Origin: Tahibacter soli
GTDB taxonomy: Bacteria; Pseudomonadota; Gammaproteobacteria; Xanthomonadales; Rhodanobacteraceae
Direction of reading: 5' to 3'
Assembly (NCBI RefSeq): GCF_025717065.2
Contig: NZ_JAOVZO020000017.1
Span: 372,001 to 436,000, forward strand
DNA length: 64,000 nucleotides
A program made the position numbers and the translations under genes. The notes beneath the pieces were generated by a model that did no database searches, was not told where the DNA came from, and saw nothing but the letters and a program-made list of their open reading frames with translations. Shown one piece after another: positions 1-9,028 of the stretch; positions within the stretch are counted from its first letter, which is position 1, and every line of letters begins with the position of its first letter.

Positions 1-352
1 CGTCGGCGTCGAGAATCTGAAACGTTTCGGGCAGGCGCGCCTCGCGCCAGTGGCGGCGCAAGAGGCGGTGCGCGATGCCGTGGAACGTGCCGATCGACAG
101 GCCGCGCGTGCCGTGCTCGATCAGGTGTTCGCAGCGCCCGCGCATTTCGCCGGCGGCCTTGTTCGTGAACGTCACCGCGAGTATCGAGTACGGCGACACG
201 CGCTCGACTTCGAGCAGCCACGCGATGCGGTGGATCAGTACGCGCGTCTTGCCGGAGCCGGCGCCGGCGAGTACGAGGTAGTGGCCGCTCGGCGCGCTGA
301 CCGCTTCGCGCTGAGCCGGGTTCAAGTGATCGAGCAGGTGGGAGACGTCCAT
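1..352 (-). CDS. uvrD: DNA helicase II, UvrD (N-terminal part, runs off the window)
   Basis: This is the first ~117 residues of a superfamily 1A DNA helicase, the ATP-driven 3'-5' helicase of nucleotide excision repair and mismatch repair. The protein begins MDVSHLLDHLNPAQREAVSA. It carries the Q-motif region (LNPAQREAV), a perfect Walker A (GAGSGKT at about residues 36-42), motif Ia (TFTNKAAGEM) and the following GTFHGIAHRLLR segment, in the order seen in UvrD/Rep/PcrA. The ATG at 352 matches the usual UvrD N-terminus. The C-terminal ~600 residues lie beyond position 1. Rep is an alternative, but the DVSHLLDxLNPAQREAV opening is typical of UvrD. It is divergent from the dioxygenase gene at 459. 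Confidence 0.93.
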   Translation of the reverse strand, partial: MDVSHLLDHLNPAQREAVSAPSGHYLVLAGAGSGKTRVLIHRIAWLLEVERVSPYSILAVTFTNKAAGEMRGRCEHLIEHGTRGLSIGTFHGIAHRLLRRHWREARLPETFQILDAD

Positions 353-458
353 CGAGCGATTTTATCCGAGTGCGCCGACCGCATGCGGACGCGCGCGCGT
401 TGCGGGTGCGCGGAACGCGGCGTACGCTCGGTCGTCATCGCGAACGCGGACGCAATCG

Positions 459-1232
459 ATGCCCGGGCAACCTGTGCTGTTCGTCGGCCACGGCACGCCG
501 ATGAACGCGATCGACGACAATCGCTGGAGCCGCGGCTTTCGCGCGCTCGGCCGGTCGCTCGCGAAACCGCGCGCGGTGCTCGCGATCTCGGCGCACTGGT
601 ATCTGCCGGCGAGCGCCGTCACGGCGCAGGAGCATCCGAAGACGATTCACGACTTCGGCGGATTTCCCGAACCGCTGTACGAGGTGCAGTATCCGGCGCC
701 GGGCGATCCCGCCTTGGCCGCCGACGTCGTCGCGCTGTCGCAGGGGCAGGTGCTCGCCACGCGCGACTGGGGCCTCGATCACGGCACGTGGAGCGTACTG
801 CGGCATCTGTTTCCCGACGCTGACGTGCCGGTCGTGCAGCTGTCGATGGACACGCGCCTGACGATGCGCGAACACGTCGAACTCGGCGCGCGAATGATGC
901 CGCTGCGCGAGCGCGGCGTGCTGATCGTCGCGAGCGGCAATCTCGTGCACAACCTCGCGCACGCGTTTCGCGCGTGGCGCGCGGGCGACCGCGCGACGCC
1001 CGACTGGGCGATCGCGTTCGACGCCGACGTCGCGCAAGCGCTCGAACGCGGCGATCGCGACTTTCTGGAAAATGCGCTCGACAGCGAAACCGGACGCGAC
1101 GCGCATCCGACGCCCGAGCACTATCTGCCGCTGATGTACGCGATCGGCGCGGGCGGCGGCGACGCGGTCGCGTTTCCGATCGACGGTTTCGACATGGCGT
1201 CGCTGTCGATGCGCTGCGTGCGGTTCGGATGA
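459..1232 (+). CDS. ygiD: Extradiol ring-cleavage dioxygenase, LigB/YgiD (DODA) family
   Basis: A 257-residue class III extradiol dioxygenase. Family members cleave catechol-type rings such as 4,5-DOPA with a single non-haem metal. Visible ligand and active-site positions are H11 in VGHGTP, H46 in ISAHWY, H108 in LDHGTW, H164 in SGNLVHNL and H221 in TPEHYLPLMYA, the pattern of YgiD/plant DODA proteins. The length is normal for the family. The ATG at 459 gives the expected N-terminus with GHGTPMNA near residue 10. It ends 4 bp before the convergent regulator gene. The in vivo substrate cannot be told from sequence. Confidence 0.9.
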   Translation: MPGQPVLFVGHGTPMNAIDDNRWSRGFRALGRSLAKPRAVLAISAHWYLPASAVTAQEHPKTIHDFGGFPEPLYEVQYPAPGDPALAADVVALSQGQVLATRDWGLDHGTWSVLRHLFPDADVPVVQLSMDTRLTMREHVELGARMMPLRERGVLIVASGNLVHNLAHAFRAWRAGDRATPDWAIAFDADVAQALERGDRDFLENALDSETGRDAHPTPEHYLPLMYAIGAGGGDAVAFPIDGFDMASLSMRCVRFG

Positions 1233-1236
1233 ACGC

Positions 1237-3462
1237 TCACCGCGCATCGCCGCGCAGCCGCGCGGCGACGGCGCGGTAGCGCGGATCGCGTTCGACCAGC
1301 GGCATCGACACGACGCGTCCGGCCGGCAGCGCGAGCAGTTCGCGCACGATCGCCGCGCCTTCGTCGACGTCGCCGAGCCGCAGATGGATCTCCGCGAGCG
1401 TCGCCGGATAGTACGGCCCGTCGACCGCGTCCTGGCTCACGGGCAGCAGATCCACGGCGCGCTTGCCCGAGCGGATCGCGGCATCTTTTTCGCGCAGTCC
1501 GGCCTGGGCGAGGCCGAGGAGGCTCACGACGGCGGGATTGTCCGGCTGCGCATCGAACATCGATTGCAGCAGGCCGCGCGCGACGCCGTACTCGCGTTGC
1601 GCGCCGGCTTCGTCGCCGCGCGCCTGCAGCGCCTGCGCGCGCAACAGGCTCGACGGGACGTAGCCGGGCGTCCACGGCGCTTCGATCAGGGCCGGCGCGC
1701 CGTCGAGGATGGCGATCGCCGCGTCGAAGTCGCTCGCCGCCCACGCGGCGGCGAAGCGCAGGGCCGACGCGAGGCCTTCGGGATCGACGCCGGGCGGTAT
1801 CGCGTCGAGCGCGCGCCGCGCGCGCTCGACGTCGCCGCGCAGAAGGATGCAAAGCCCTTGCGACAGCGATGCGGCGTAGCTGTTCGGATTGACCGCGCGC
1901 GCGCGGTCGTAGGCCGCTTCGGCTTCGTCGTAGCGGCGCAGCATCGTCAGGCTGTCGCCGAGCAGCGCCGGAAACTGCGGGTTGCGCGGATCGAGCACCG
2001 ACGCGCGCTCGTAGCCGACGAGCGCCGCCTCCCAGCGGCCGAGCCGGCGATCGACGTTCGCGATCGACGCGTTGACGTCGGCGTTGTTGGGCAGGTCGCG
2101 CCGCGCGCGTTCGAACTCGGCCAGCGCCGCGGCGTAGTCGCGCCGCCCGTAGTAGTGCGCGTAGCCCATCGCGACGTGCGCGAGCGCCAGGTCGGGTTCG
2201 AGTTCGAGCGCGCGTTCGGCGGCGACGCGGCCGGCCGCCGCGCGTTCCGGCGTGTGATCGATGTCGAGCCAGTACGCGTGGCTTTCCAGATACGACAGCC
2301 GCGCATAGGCGAGCGCGAACTTCGGATCGCGCGCGATCGCCTTCGCATAGAACTCGCGCGCGATCGCGGTCGATCCGGCCGGGCTCGTCGCGTTGCCCGA
2401 CTCGATCTGCAGCGCCGCGTATTCGGCCTGGAGGAACAGGTCGTACGCGATCGCGTCGCGCGTGGGCAGGCTCGCCACGCGCGTGGCCTCGCTCGGCAGG
2501 AGCTGCGCCTCGAGCGCCGCGGCCACCTGTTCGGCGACGTCGCGCTGCACTTCGAATGCCTGATCGAGCGTGCGCGTATACGACTGCGCCCACAGATGGT
2601 CGCCGTTGCGGCCGTCGATCAGCTGCACGTTGATGAGCACCTGGTCGCCGGAACGCTGCACGCTGCCTTCGAGCACGGTCGCGACGCCGAGCTGCGCGAC
2701 GATCGCCGGCAGGTCGTCCGGATGGCTCTGGTAGTGCTCGGTCGAGGCGCGCGATACGACGCGCAGCGCGCCGATGCCGGCGAGCTTCGTCAAGATCGTT
2801 TCCTGGATGCCGCTCGCGAAGTACGCGTTGCCGGGATCGGCGCTGAGGTTTTCGAACGGCAGCACGGCGACCGATCGCGGCGACGGCCCCGTCGCGGTCG
2901 CCGGCGGCTTCGGCGCTTGCAGGCGTATCGCGTCGCGCCACACGACGATGCTCGCGATCGCAATCGCGAGCGCCACGAGGCCGGCCGCGACGAATCCGAT
3001 CGAGCGCGGCGGCGGCGCGTTCGGCGTCATGCTTGCCCGATCCGCCGCGGACGTCGCGCGCGGACCGGGTTCGGGCGTCGCGACGGGTTCGGCCGGCACG
3101 ACCGCTTCGGGCGCGGCCGGCGCGGGTTCGTGCAGCGGCGCGATGAAGCGATAGCCGTGGCCGCGCACCGTCTCGATGTACTGCGGCGCGTCGCCGGTAT
3201 CGCCGAGCGCCTTGCGCAGCGCGGAGAGGTTCCACGTCAGGCTGTGCTCCTCGACGATCGTGTCGGGCCACAGCGCCGCGATCAGCGCGTCGCGCGAGCG
3301 CAGGTGCCCGGCGTTTTCGATCAGCGCGAGCAGCAGGTCGAAGGTCTTGCGGGTCAGCGCCACGTCGGCGCCGTCGCGGCGCAGCCGGCGCTCGGCGACG
3401 TCCAGCTCGAACGGGCCGAAGACGTAGCGCGTGCCGCTCTCGGGCTCGGGTTTGCGGGTCAT
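1237..3462 (-). CDS. Winged-helix DNA-binding, membrane-anchored TPR regulator (CadC-like)
   Basis: A 741-residue one-component regulator. The N-terminus (about residues 15-110) is an OmpR/PhoB-type winged helix (FGPFELDVAERRLRRDG, ending in the wing RGHGYRFIAPL). A Pro/Ala-rich linker and one transmembrane helix (SIGFVAAGLVALAIAIASIV) follow. Then comes a periplasmic part with a TolB-amino-terminal-like segment (SVAVLPFENLSADPGNAYFA) and many TPR-like repeats. There is no receiver domain, so signalling is presumably through the sensor half, as in CadC. The ATG at 3462 was chosen over an in-frame TTG at 3492 because the latter precedes only a short basic stretch. Three phased repeats upstream may be its own operator. 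Targets are unknown; the divergent FG-GAP gene is the obvious candidate. Confidence 0.85.
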   Translation of the reverse strand: MTRKPEPESGTRYVFGPFELDVAERRLRRDGADVALTRKTFDLLLALIENAGHLRSRDALIAALWPDTIVEEHSLTWNLSALRKALGDTGDAPQYIETVRGHGYRFIAPLHEPAPAAPEAVVPAEPVATPEPGPRATSAADRASMTPNAPPPRSIGFVAAGLVALAIAIASIVVWRDAIRLQAPKPPATATGPSPRSVAVLPFENLSADPGNAYFASGIQETILTKLAGIGALRVVSRASTEHYQSHPDDLPAIVAQLGVATVLEGSVQRSGDQVLINVQLIDGRNGDHLWAQSYTRTLDQAFEVQRDVAEQVAAALEAQLLPSEATRVASLPTRDAIAYDLFLQAEYAALQIESGNATSPAGSTAIAREFYAKAIARDPKFALAYARLSYLESHAYWLDIDHTPERAAAGRVAAERALELEPDLALAHVAMGYAHYYGRRDYAAALAEFERARRDLPNNADVNASIANVDRRLGRWEAALVGYERASVLDPRNPQFPALLGDSLTMLRRYDEAEAAYDRARAVNPNSYAASLSQGLCILLRGDVERARRALDAIPPGVDPEGLASALRFAAAWAASDFDAAIAILDGAPALIEAPWTPGYVPSSLLRAQALQARGDEAGAQREYGVARGLLQSMFDAQPDNPAVVSLLGLAQAGLREKDAAIRSGKRAVDLLPVSQDAVDGPYYPATLAEIHLRLGDVDEGAAIVRELLALPAGRVVSMPLVERDPRYRAVAARLRGDAR

Positions 3463-3482
3463 CTTCAGGCGGTACCGCGGTC

Positions 3483-3510
3483 TCACACTCAAATCACACG
3501 CAATTTACAC
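3483..3510. promoter_or_regulatory. Three direct repeats T(C/T)ACAC at exact 11-bp spacing
   Basis: TCACAC at 3483-3488, TCACAC at 3494-3499 and TTACAC at 3505-3510, each starting 11 bp after the previous one. They lie in the divergent spacer 21 bp upstream of the regulator start at 3462. OmpR/PhoB-type winged-helix proteins are known to bind direct repeats phased by 10-11 bp, so this is a plausible operator for the adjacent regulator. The repeats are seen; the binding is inferred. Confidence 0.5.
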
Positions 3511-3606
3511 GCCCCTGGGAGGCGAGAGTAGGAGGGCCGTCCCGATACTCGCCGCCGCCTCGCCTCGACGCGAGAGCGACGAGAAACACCATCGGGAGGG
3601 TTGCGC

Positions 3607-4944
3607 TTGAACGTTCAGAAGTTTTCCGCTTGCCTGATTCTCTGCGCCGCGAGCATCGGTGCATTCGCAGCGCCCCGCGGCGCCTGCACGTCTATCCGTC
3701 CATCCGTCTGTACGTCGAGCGTCATGTCGACGCTCGGGGTCGACGAATGGTGGGAGCAGAAGGTCGGTGCCGACGACGGCGCGGCCGGCGACGTGTTCGG
3801 CTTTTCCGCCGCGATCGACGGCGACGTCGCGCTGATCGGCGCGGCGCAGGGCACCGCCGCGCCGACCGGCACTTCCAACGGCGGCCCCGGCGCGGCCTAC
3901 GTTTACACGCGCACGGCACGGCTGTGGTCGTTCGCGCAGAAACTCGTGCCGAGCGACGGTACGGACGACGACCAGTTCGGCTACGCCGTCGCGCTCGACG
4001 GCGACACCGCGCTCGTCGCGGCAGCCTTCGGCGACGTCGGCAAGAACGTCAACCAGGGCGCCGTCTACGTGTTCACGCGCGGCCCCGGCGGTTGGACGCA
4101 GGTGCAGAAGCTCGTCGCCGACGACGGCGCGGCCGGCGACCAGTTCGGATGGTCGATCGCCGTCGACGGCGATCTGGCGATCGTCGGCTCGCGCGGTTCG
4201 GACATCGGCGCCAACGGTTCGCAGGGCGCGGCCTACGTGTTCGCGCGCGCCGGCGGCACATGGACACAGGCCGCGAAACTCGTCGATTCGGCCGGTGCCG
4301 CGAACGACCAGTTCGGTTACTCGGTGGCCCTCCACGGCACGACGGCGCTCGTCACCATACCCAACGGCGACGCCACGCAGGGTGCGGCGGTGTTCTTCGA
4401 CGGTGCCGGCGGCACGTGGACGCAAGGCCAGCGCATCGCGGCCGACGACGGCGTCGCGGGCGAAAACTACGGCTATTCGGTCGCGTTCGACGGCACGACG
4501 GCGCTCGTCAGCTCGCCGTTCGCGACGGTCGGCAACCCGTTCCAGGGCGCGGTCTACGCGTACGAGAAGACCGGCGGCACGTGGACGCAGACGCAGAAGC
4601 TCGTCGCCGACGACGGCCAGTTCTTCGACGTGTTCGGCATCGCGCTCGCCGTCGACGGCGACGACGCGATCGTCACCGCGCCGTTCTTCGATGCGAGCAA
4701 CGGCACCGCGTACCGGTTCGTGCGCAGCGGCGGCACGTGGACGCAAGCCGACAAGATCGTCCCGGCCGACGCCGTGTCGGGTCAGGGTTCGGCGTTCGGC
4801 TATGCCGTCGCGCTGTCGGGCGGCAGTTTCGTGGTCGGCCAGGCGCTGGCGAACAACGGCAACGCGTACCAGGGCGCGGCCTATTTCTACGAACCGGCGC
4901 CGACCGACGCGATCTTCGCGAACGGGTTCGAAGCGGCGCAGTAA
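3607..4944 (+). CDS. Secreted FG-GAP-like beta-propeller protein with C-terminal GFE tag
   Basis: About 445 residues: a signal peptide (NVQKFSACLILCAASIGAFA), then seven or so repeats of about 55 residues with the pattern DQFGYSVALDGDTALVAA...GAAYVFTRxGGTWTQxQKLxADDGAAG. This is the FG-GAP/integrin-alpha-like propeller blade. It should be exported and extracellular or surface-located. The C-terminus reads DAIFANGFEAAQ, matching four other secreted proteins of this window. I prefer TTG at 3607 because GGGAGGG (3594-3600) sits 6 bp upstream; TTG at 3601 would touch the ribosome site. The gene is divergent from the winged-helix/TPR regulator. Function beyond a possible adhesion or ligand-binding role is unknown. 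Confidence 0.8.
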   Translation: MNVQKFSACLILCAASIGAFAAPRGACTSIRPSVCTSSVMSTLGVDEWWEQKVGADDGAAGDVFGFSAAIDGDVALIGAAQGTAAPTGTSNGGPGAAYVYTRTARLWSFAQKLVPSDGTDDDQFGYAVALDGDTALVAAAFGDVGKNVNQGAVYVFTRGPGGWTQVQKLVADDGAAGDQFGWSIAVDGDLAIVGSRGSDIGANGSQGAAYVFARAGGTWTQAAKLVDSAGAANDQFGYSVALHGTTALVTIPNGDATQGAAVFFDGAGGTWTQGQRIAADDGVAGENYGYSVAFDGTTALVSSPFATVGNPFQGAVYAYEKTGGTWTQTQKLVADDGQFFDVFGIALAVDGDDAIVTAPFFDASNGTAYRFVRSGGTWTQADKIVPADAVSGQGSAFGYAVALSGGSFVVGQALANNGNAYQGAAYFYEPAPTDAIFANGFEAAQ

Positions 4945-4953
4945 GCGGCAAGG

Positions 4954-4976
4954 CCCTGCCGGCCGGGCCGGCAGGG
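4954..4976 (+). terminator. Hairpin terminator candidate after the FG-GAP gene
   Basis: An 11-bp inverted repeat, CCCTGCCGGCC (4954-4964) and GGCCGGCAGGG (4966-4976), lies 10 bp after the stop codon. The centre is a single base, so the real loop must open 1-2 bp. No T tract follows, so it may act as a stabilising or Rho-assisted hairpin. Confidence 0.5.
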
Positions 4977-5021
4977 CGACGCGCGTGATCATGCCGCGCG
5001 TCGAAATACGGGAAGTCAGGC

Positions 5022-5603
5022 ATGAACGCCAGCCACGACTTCCTCAACGCCCGTGGTGCGGCAACCGACGCGCCTTGCGGTATCGCTCGCGAGATCGAGC
5101 ACGAGCAGACCGTTCCGGTGACGATCGCGCGCGAAACGATTCTCGCGTGGTCGGCCGCGCGCGATATCGAGCGGCTCGGCGCACTGTGCCGGCTGATCCA
5201 GGCGCCGAACGTCGCGGTCGAACCGCCGCTGTCGTTCGCCGAATACGCCGGCATCGTGCTGCCGTATCTGCGGCGCTGCATCGACGAAGATCCGCGCGGC
5301 GAATGGGCCGAGTCGCGCGCGTCGGCGGCGACGACCTTCCGCCACTGGTTCGCGTGGCTGTGGCGTCATCGCGCACGCTGGCAGAGCGAGCTGTTGCGGC
5401 TCAAGGCGTGGCTGCACGAAACCGTCGCGGCGGCCGACGAGGCGACGCGCGCCTGCCTCGTCGCCGCCGTGCTCGAACCGCTCCTCGACGATCCGGCGAT
5501 CGCGCGGTATTTCGCCGACTGGCGCGCGATGCCGGCAACGGCGCGGGCCTACGCCGATGCGTTCCGCCGGCGCGAGACGCGACGATTGATCGATGCGGCG
5601 TGA
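5022..5603 (+). CDS. Hypothetical protein, mostly alpha-helical, 193 residues
   Basis: I do not recognise this protein. It begins MNASHDFLNARGAATDAP and has no signal peptide or membrane segment. The body is rich in Ala, Arg, Trp and Leu with helix-like periodicity (ASAATTFRHWFAWLWRHRARW, then a long acidic/basic helix), so an all-helical cytoplasmic fold is likely. The ATG at 5022 is preceded by GGGAAG with suitable spacing. Codon use matches the neighbours. It ends 10 bp from the convergent LOG-family gene. Confidence 0.6.
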   Translation: MNASHDFLNARGAATDAPCGIAREIEHEQTVPVTIARETILAWSAARDIERLGALCRLIQAPNVAVEPPLSFAEYAGIVLPYLRRCIDEDPRGEWAESRASAATTFRHWFAWLWRHRARWQSELLRLKAWLHETVAAADEATRACLVAAVLEPLLDDPAIARYFADWRAMPATARAYADAFRRRETRRLIDAA

Positions 5604-5613
5604 TGCGGGCGTA

Positions 5614-6204
5614 TCAGCCGGCAGTCCCGCGAACCACCGCGAACTCCCGCGCATTCTCATGCCACCGCGGCGTATCGAGAATGCGCGGGATCACGTCTTC
5701 GGTGCGGTCGACGAGCGACCACATCTGCCCGTGTTCCGGATTCATGAACCGCTCGTCGATCACCTGCTGCATGAACGTCTGCAGCGGCGCGTAGAAGTTC
5801 TTCGTGTTCAGCAGAATGATCGGACTGAAGTACAGCGCGAGGCGCTTCAACGTGATCGCTTCGAACAGCTCTTCGAGCGTGCCGCAGCCGCCGGGCAGCG
5901 CCACGACCGCGTCGGAACCGGTCAGCAGCCGATGCTTGCGCTCGCGCATGTCCTCGACGATTTCGAGGTTCGCGATGCCGGGGTGCTGCCATTCCACCTC
6001 GGTCATGAAGCGCGGAATGATGCCGATCACGCGACCGCCCCTGGACAGCGCGCCGTCGGCCACCGCGCCCATCAGGCCCGCGCCGCCGCCGCCGTAGACC
6101 GTCGTGTAGCCCGCGTCGGCGAGGCGCGCGCCGAGATCGAACGCGGCTTCCTTGTAGATCGGGTCGACTTCGTTGCTCGACGCACAATAGACGCAGATGC
6201 GCAT
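5614..6204 (-). CDS. LOG-family nucleotide phosphoribohydrolase (TIGR00730 type)
   Basis: A 196-residue Rossmann-fold protein of the LOG (lonely guy) family. Family members hydrolyse N6-modified AMP to the free base (cytokinin activation) or act as general nucleotide phosphoribohydrolases. Diagnostic motifs are the start MRICVYCASSNEVDPIY, YGGGGAGLMGAVADGAL (residues about 37-53), the M-x-x-RKH segment (DMRERKHRLL) and the catalytic PGGCGTLEE. The length is typical. The ATG at 6204 is the natural N-terminus. Whether it makes cytokinin-like products here cannot be said from sequence. Confidence 0.9.
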   Translation of the reverse strand: MRICVYCASSNEVDPIYKEAAFDLGARLADAGYTTVYGGGGAGLMGAVADGALSRGGRVIGIIPRFMTEVEWQHPGIANLEIVEDMRERKHRLLTGSDAVVALPGGCGTLEELFEAITLKRLALYFSPIILLNTKNFYAPLQTFMQQVIDERFMNPEHGQMWSLVDRTEDVIPRILDTPRWHENAREFAVVRGTAG

Positions 6205-6278
6205 GATCGTTCCGTGCCGAAAAGATCGCGCATTCTACGTCACGCGCCTGTCGCCGCCGCATCGACGCCGGGTGCGCG

Positions 6279-6833
6279 TCAGGCCGTTCTGGCCGGCGCC
6301 GGCAGCACGACCGCGCCCGGAAACTCGCGCGCGGCGGCGGCCGGGTCGGCGATGCCGAGCGCGTGCCGCCCGAACGCGTCGAGTCCGTCCGCGCCGCCAA
6401 TGCGCCGCACCTCGACGAGCACGCGCACCAGCCGCCCGAACGTTGCCGCGAGCCGGCGAAACAGTTCCGCGTAGGCCGCGCGCGCGGCGTCGGCGAGGTC
6501 TGCGTAGGCGCGGCTGCCGAGGTCGAAGAAATAGCGCAGGCTCACGAGCCGCCGCTGCGCCTGTTGCGGATACAGGCCGGCGATCAGCAGGCATCGGTCG
6601 CCGACGTCGCGCAGGTTGTCGCGGCGCGAGACGCCCGCGTCGTCGAGCGCGGCGAAGTAGTCGAGCGCGAGCACGTGGCCGCCAAGGCCGGCATCGCGCA
6701 GGTGGCGCATCAGGAGGAAGACGAGATACGCCTCGATCTCGTCGTCGAGCGCTGCTGCGCCGCGCCGCTGCGCCTCGCGCACGAGGTCGTGCCATAACGC
6801 GGTCGCCGCGGTGTCGGTGAGGATCGTGCTCAT
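6279..6833 (-). CDS. Conserved hypothetical protein, 184 residues
   Basis: Begins MSTILTDTAATALWHDLVREAQRRG at the ATG at 6833, which has CAGGAG upstream. It is soluble and helical, with a central segment (RRDNLRDVGDRCLLIAGLYPQQAQRRLVSLRYFFDLGSRAYADLA) that I associate with an uncharacterised proteobacterial family. No catalytic motif is visible. Its 3' end is 74 bp from the LOG gene start, so the two could share a transcript. Function unknown. Confidence 0.7.
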   Translation of the reverse strand: MSTILTDTAATALWHDLVREAQRRGAAALDDEIEAYLVFLLMRHLRDAGLGGHVLALDYFAALDDAGVSRRDNLRDVGDRCLLIAGLYPQQAQRRLVSLRYFFDLGSRAYADLADAARAAYAELFRRLAATFGRLVRVLVEVRRIGGADGLDAFGRHALGIADPAAAAREFPGAVVLPAPARTA

Positions 6834-6918
6834 GGCGCATCTCCTGCCGTTTGGTGTTTCATACAGCAAGAGACGCGCCACGGGCATGCGACGGTTGTGA
6901 ATATTCGCCAACGCGCGA

Positions 6919-8967
6919 CTACTGGAAACCGTCCGCGAAGATGCGGTCGGTGCAGTCGAACACCTGGCGCGGATCGATCACGACGTGGAAGGTCGTACCG
7001 GCAGGCAGCGCGGAATAGCCGAAGATGCGCCAGGTGCCGTCGCTGCCGTAGTAGACGTCGTGATTGCCGACGACGGTCGACCCTGACCACAGCCGCGTCG
7101 TGTTCACCTGCGCGCACGGCACCCCGTTGAGCAGCGGGTGATCGAGCACGATCGAACTCGAGCCGCCGGCCGCCGACACGCGGAACGCGTTCGGGCTTTC
7201 CGGCTGCGCGTAGACGTTGAAGCCCGCGTTCGCCGGCATCGTCGCGCCGCCGCTGTCGAGATTCGCGATCTGCCAGCGGCTCGTCGCGCCGGAATAGACG
7301 AGGCCGATCGGATGCGCGTTGTAGATGCCGCTGCCGGCGCTCCAGTTCTGCGTCGCGAGCACGATGTAGCCCGGCACGTTGTTGGTCGATCCGCTGTCGA
7401 TTTCCGTGAAGCGCCCGACCGTGTTCGCGGCCGTGGAGACGTGGCGGAACGAGCCGCTGCCCGGTGCCGGCGCGAAGACGTTGAACTTCGCGCCGCCGGG
7501 CATCGGCGTGGCCGCATCCTCGTTGAACACGCGCCAGCGCGCCGACGCGTAGTACACGCCGAACGGCTGATCGTTCGCGACGCCGGGACCGGCGAGGTTG
7601 CCGCCGAAGTTCGGCGTGGCCATGAGGTTCGCCGCGCTCTGCGCGTTCGCGCCCGGGTGATCGAACGTGCTGATGTAGCTCGACGTGTTCGCGGGCGTCG
7701 CCGTGTGCCGGAACGACAGGTCGCCGTATTCGTACGCGCCGATATCCGCGTCGTCGCCGCCGCCGGCCTCCTTGATGCGGCGCAGACCGTCCGCGTCGAC
7801 GACGGGCAGTCCGTTGAAGATCAGGCCGAAGCCGAGCGTCGCCGTGTCGGCCGCGTCGATCGCCGGCGACGTCGCGGTGAGGCGCGGCGCGGTATTGCTC
7901 GCCAGCTGCGCCGCCGCGGTGATCGTGTGCGCGCCGGTCGCGACGCTCGTCGCGCCGTTGAGCAGGTTGTAGTCGTTCGCGAGGTCCGGCGTGAGCGCCG
8001 CGTTGAACGACAGTGTCGTATTTGCAACGACGAGATTGTTCTTCACGAGGCCTGCGATCGCCGCGCTCGCGCTCGTGCCGCCCGACCACTGGCTCGCGAG
8101 AATGCCGTAATTGCAGCGCGAAATCGTGTTGTTCACCGCCTGCGCGTCGAGCGTGCCGTTGTTGACGACGAGGCCGATGCCGGTGCCGCCGTCCGGCGCG
8201 CAGACCAGCACGTTGTTGTACAGCCGTGCCGCGTAGTTGCTCGCCGTCGACGAGAACAGGCCTTCGGACACGTAGATGCCGGCGCGAAAGAAACCGCCGC
8301 GCACCTCGTTCGCGTGCGCCTTGAACGTGCCGGCCGCGTTGCCTGCGGCGTCGAGCAGGATGCCGGCGCCCGATACCGCGGTCGGCGACGTATTCGTCAC
8401 GCGGTTGTACAGCGCGCTCGCATCGAGCGTCGCGCCGCCGCTCGCGGCGAATTCGACGAGACCGTTGTTGAGGCCGAGCGGCCGGCCGCTGACGCGGTTG
8501 TCGTAGACGGTCGCCTCGACCGTGCCGCCGTTCGCGGCGACACGGATGTACGACGCCGCGCCGGCCGGCGTCTGCGTCAGCGTCATGCGGCGCACGTCGT
8601 AGCGCGCGGTGCCGGTCCCCGCGTAGGCGAGCCAGACATAGCCGTCGGTCAGCGTCAGGCCCGAGAGATTGACGGTCAGGTCGCCCGCGATCGCCGACGA
8701 GCTGACGACGATCCAGCGCGTTCGCGCGAGCGACGGGTGATGGCCCGCGCCGGCGCCGAGCGTCAGGCTGCGGTTGTACAGGTTCAGGTTTTCGTCGATC
8801 GGCGTGTCGGTGACGATATCGATCGCGCGGCCGTCCGCGACGCCGTCGATGCACGCCTGCAGCGTGGCGTTGCACGGCGGGGCGCCGGGCCAGTTCACCG
8901 GCGGCGAGCCGGCGTGCGCGGTGCCTGCGAGGACGGCGAGCGCCGCGGCGATGGTGCGAGCTTGCAT
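6919..8967 (-). CDS. Secreted right-handed beta-helix protein with C-terminal repeat modules and GFQ tag
   Basis: A 682-residue exported protein. The signal peptide is MQARTIAAALAVLAGTAHAG, chosen at the ATG at 8967 with GGAGGAAA upstream. Residues about 30-400 look like a parallel beta-helix of the choice-of-anchor or pectate-lyase-like type (DGYVWLAYAGTGTARYDVRRMTL, NNTISRCNYGIL, DADIGAYEYGDL). The last ~270 residues contain three copies of a module with FRHxATxANT...IDHPxxN, a W-containing centre and GVYYxSxxWRxFNxDxAxMPxGAxFNVFA, resembling the DUF7452-type repeats of other secreted proteins. It ends DRIFADGFQ. Probable surface or extracellular role; no enzyme active site could be assigned. 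Confidence 0.8.
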   Translation of the reverse strand: MQARTIAAALAVLAGTAHAGSPPVNWPGAPPCNATLQACIDGVADGRAIDIVTDTPIDENLNLYNRSLTLGAGAGHHPSLARTRWIVVSSSAIAGDLTVNLSGLTLTDGYVWLAYAGTGTARYDVRRMTLTQTPAGAASYIRVAANGGTVEATVYDNRVSGRPLGLNNGLVEFAASGGATLDASALYNRVTNTSPTAVSGAGILLDAAGNAAGTFKAHANEVRGGFFRAGIYVSEGLFSSTASNYAARLYNNVLVCAPDGGTGIGLVVNNGTLDAQAVNNTISRCNYGILASQWSGGTSASAAIAGLVKNNLVVANTTLSFNAALTPDLANDYNLLNGATSVATGAHTITAAAQLASNTAPRLTATSPAIDAADTATLGFGLIFNGLPVVDADGLRRIKEAGGGDDADIGAYEYGDLSFRHTATPANTSSYISTFDHPGANAQSAANLMATPNFGGNLAGPGVANDQPFGVYYASARWRVFNEDAATPMPGGAKFNVFAPAPGSGSFRHVSTAANTVGRFTEIDSGSTNNVPGYIVLATQNWSAGSGIYNAHPIGLVYSGATSRWQIANLDSGGATMPANAGFNVYAQPESPNAFRVSAAGGSSSIVLDHPLLNGVPCAQVNTTRLWSGSTVVGNHDVYYGSDGTWRIFGYSALPAGTTFHVVIDPRQVFDCTDRIFADGFQ

Positions 8968-9028
8968 AGCGTGTTTCCTCCTATTCGTGCCGGTTGAAGC
9001 GCGAAACGGGGGAAACGCAGGACATCGG

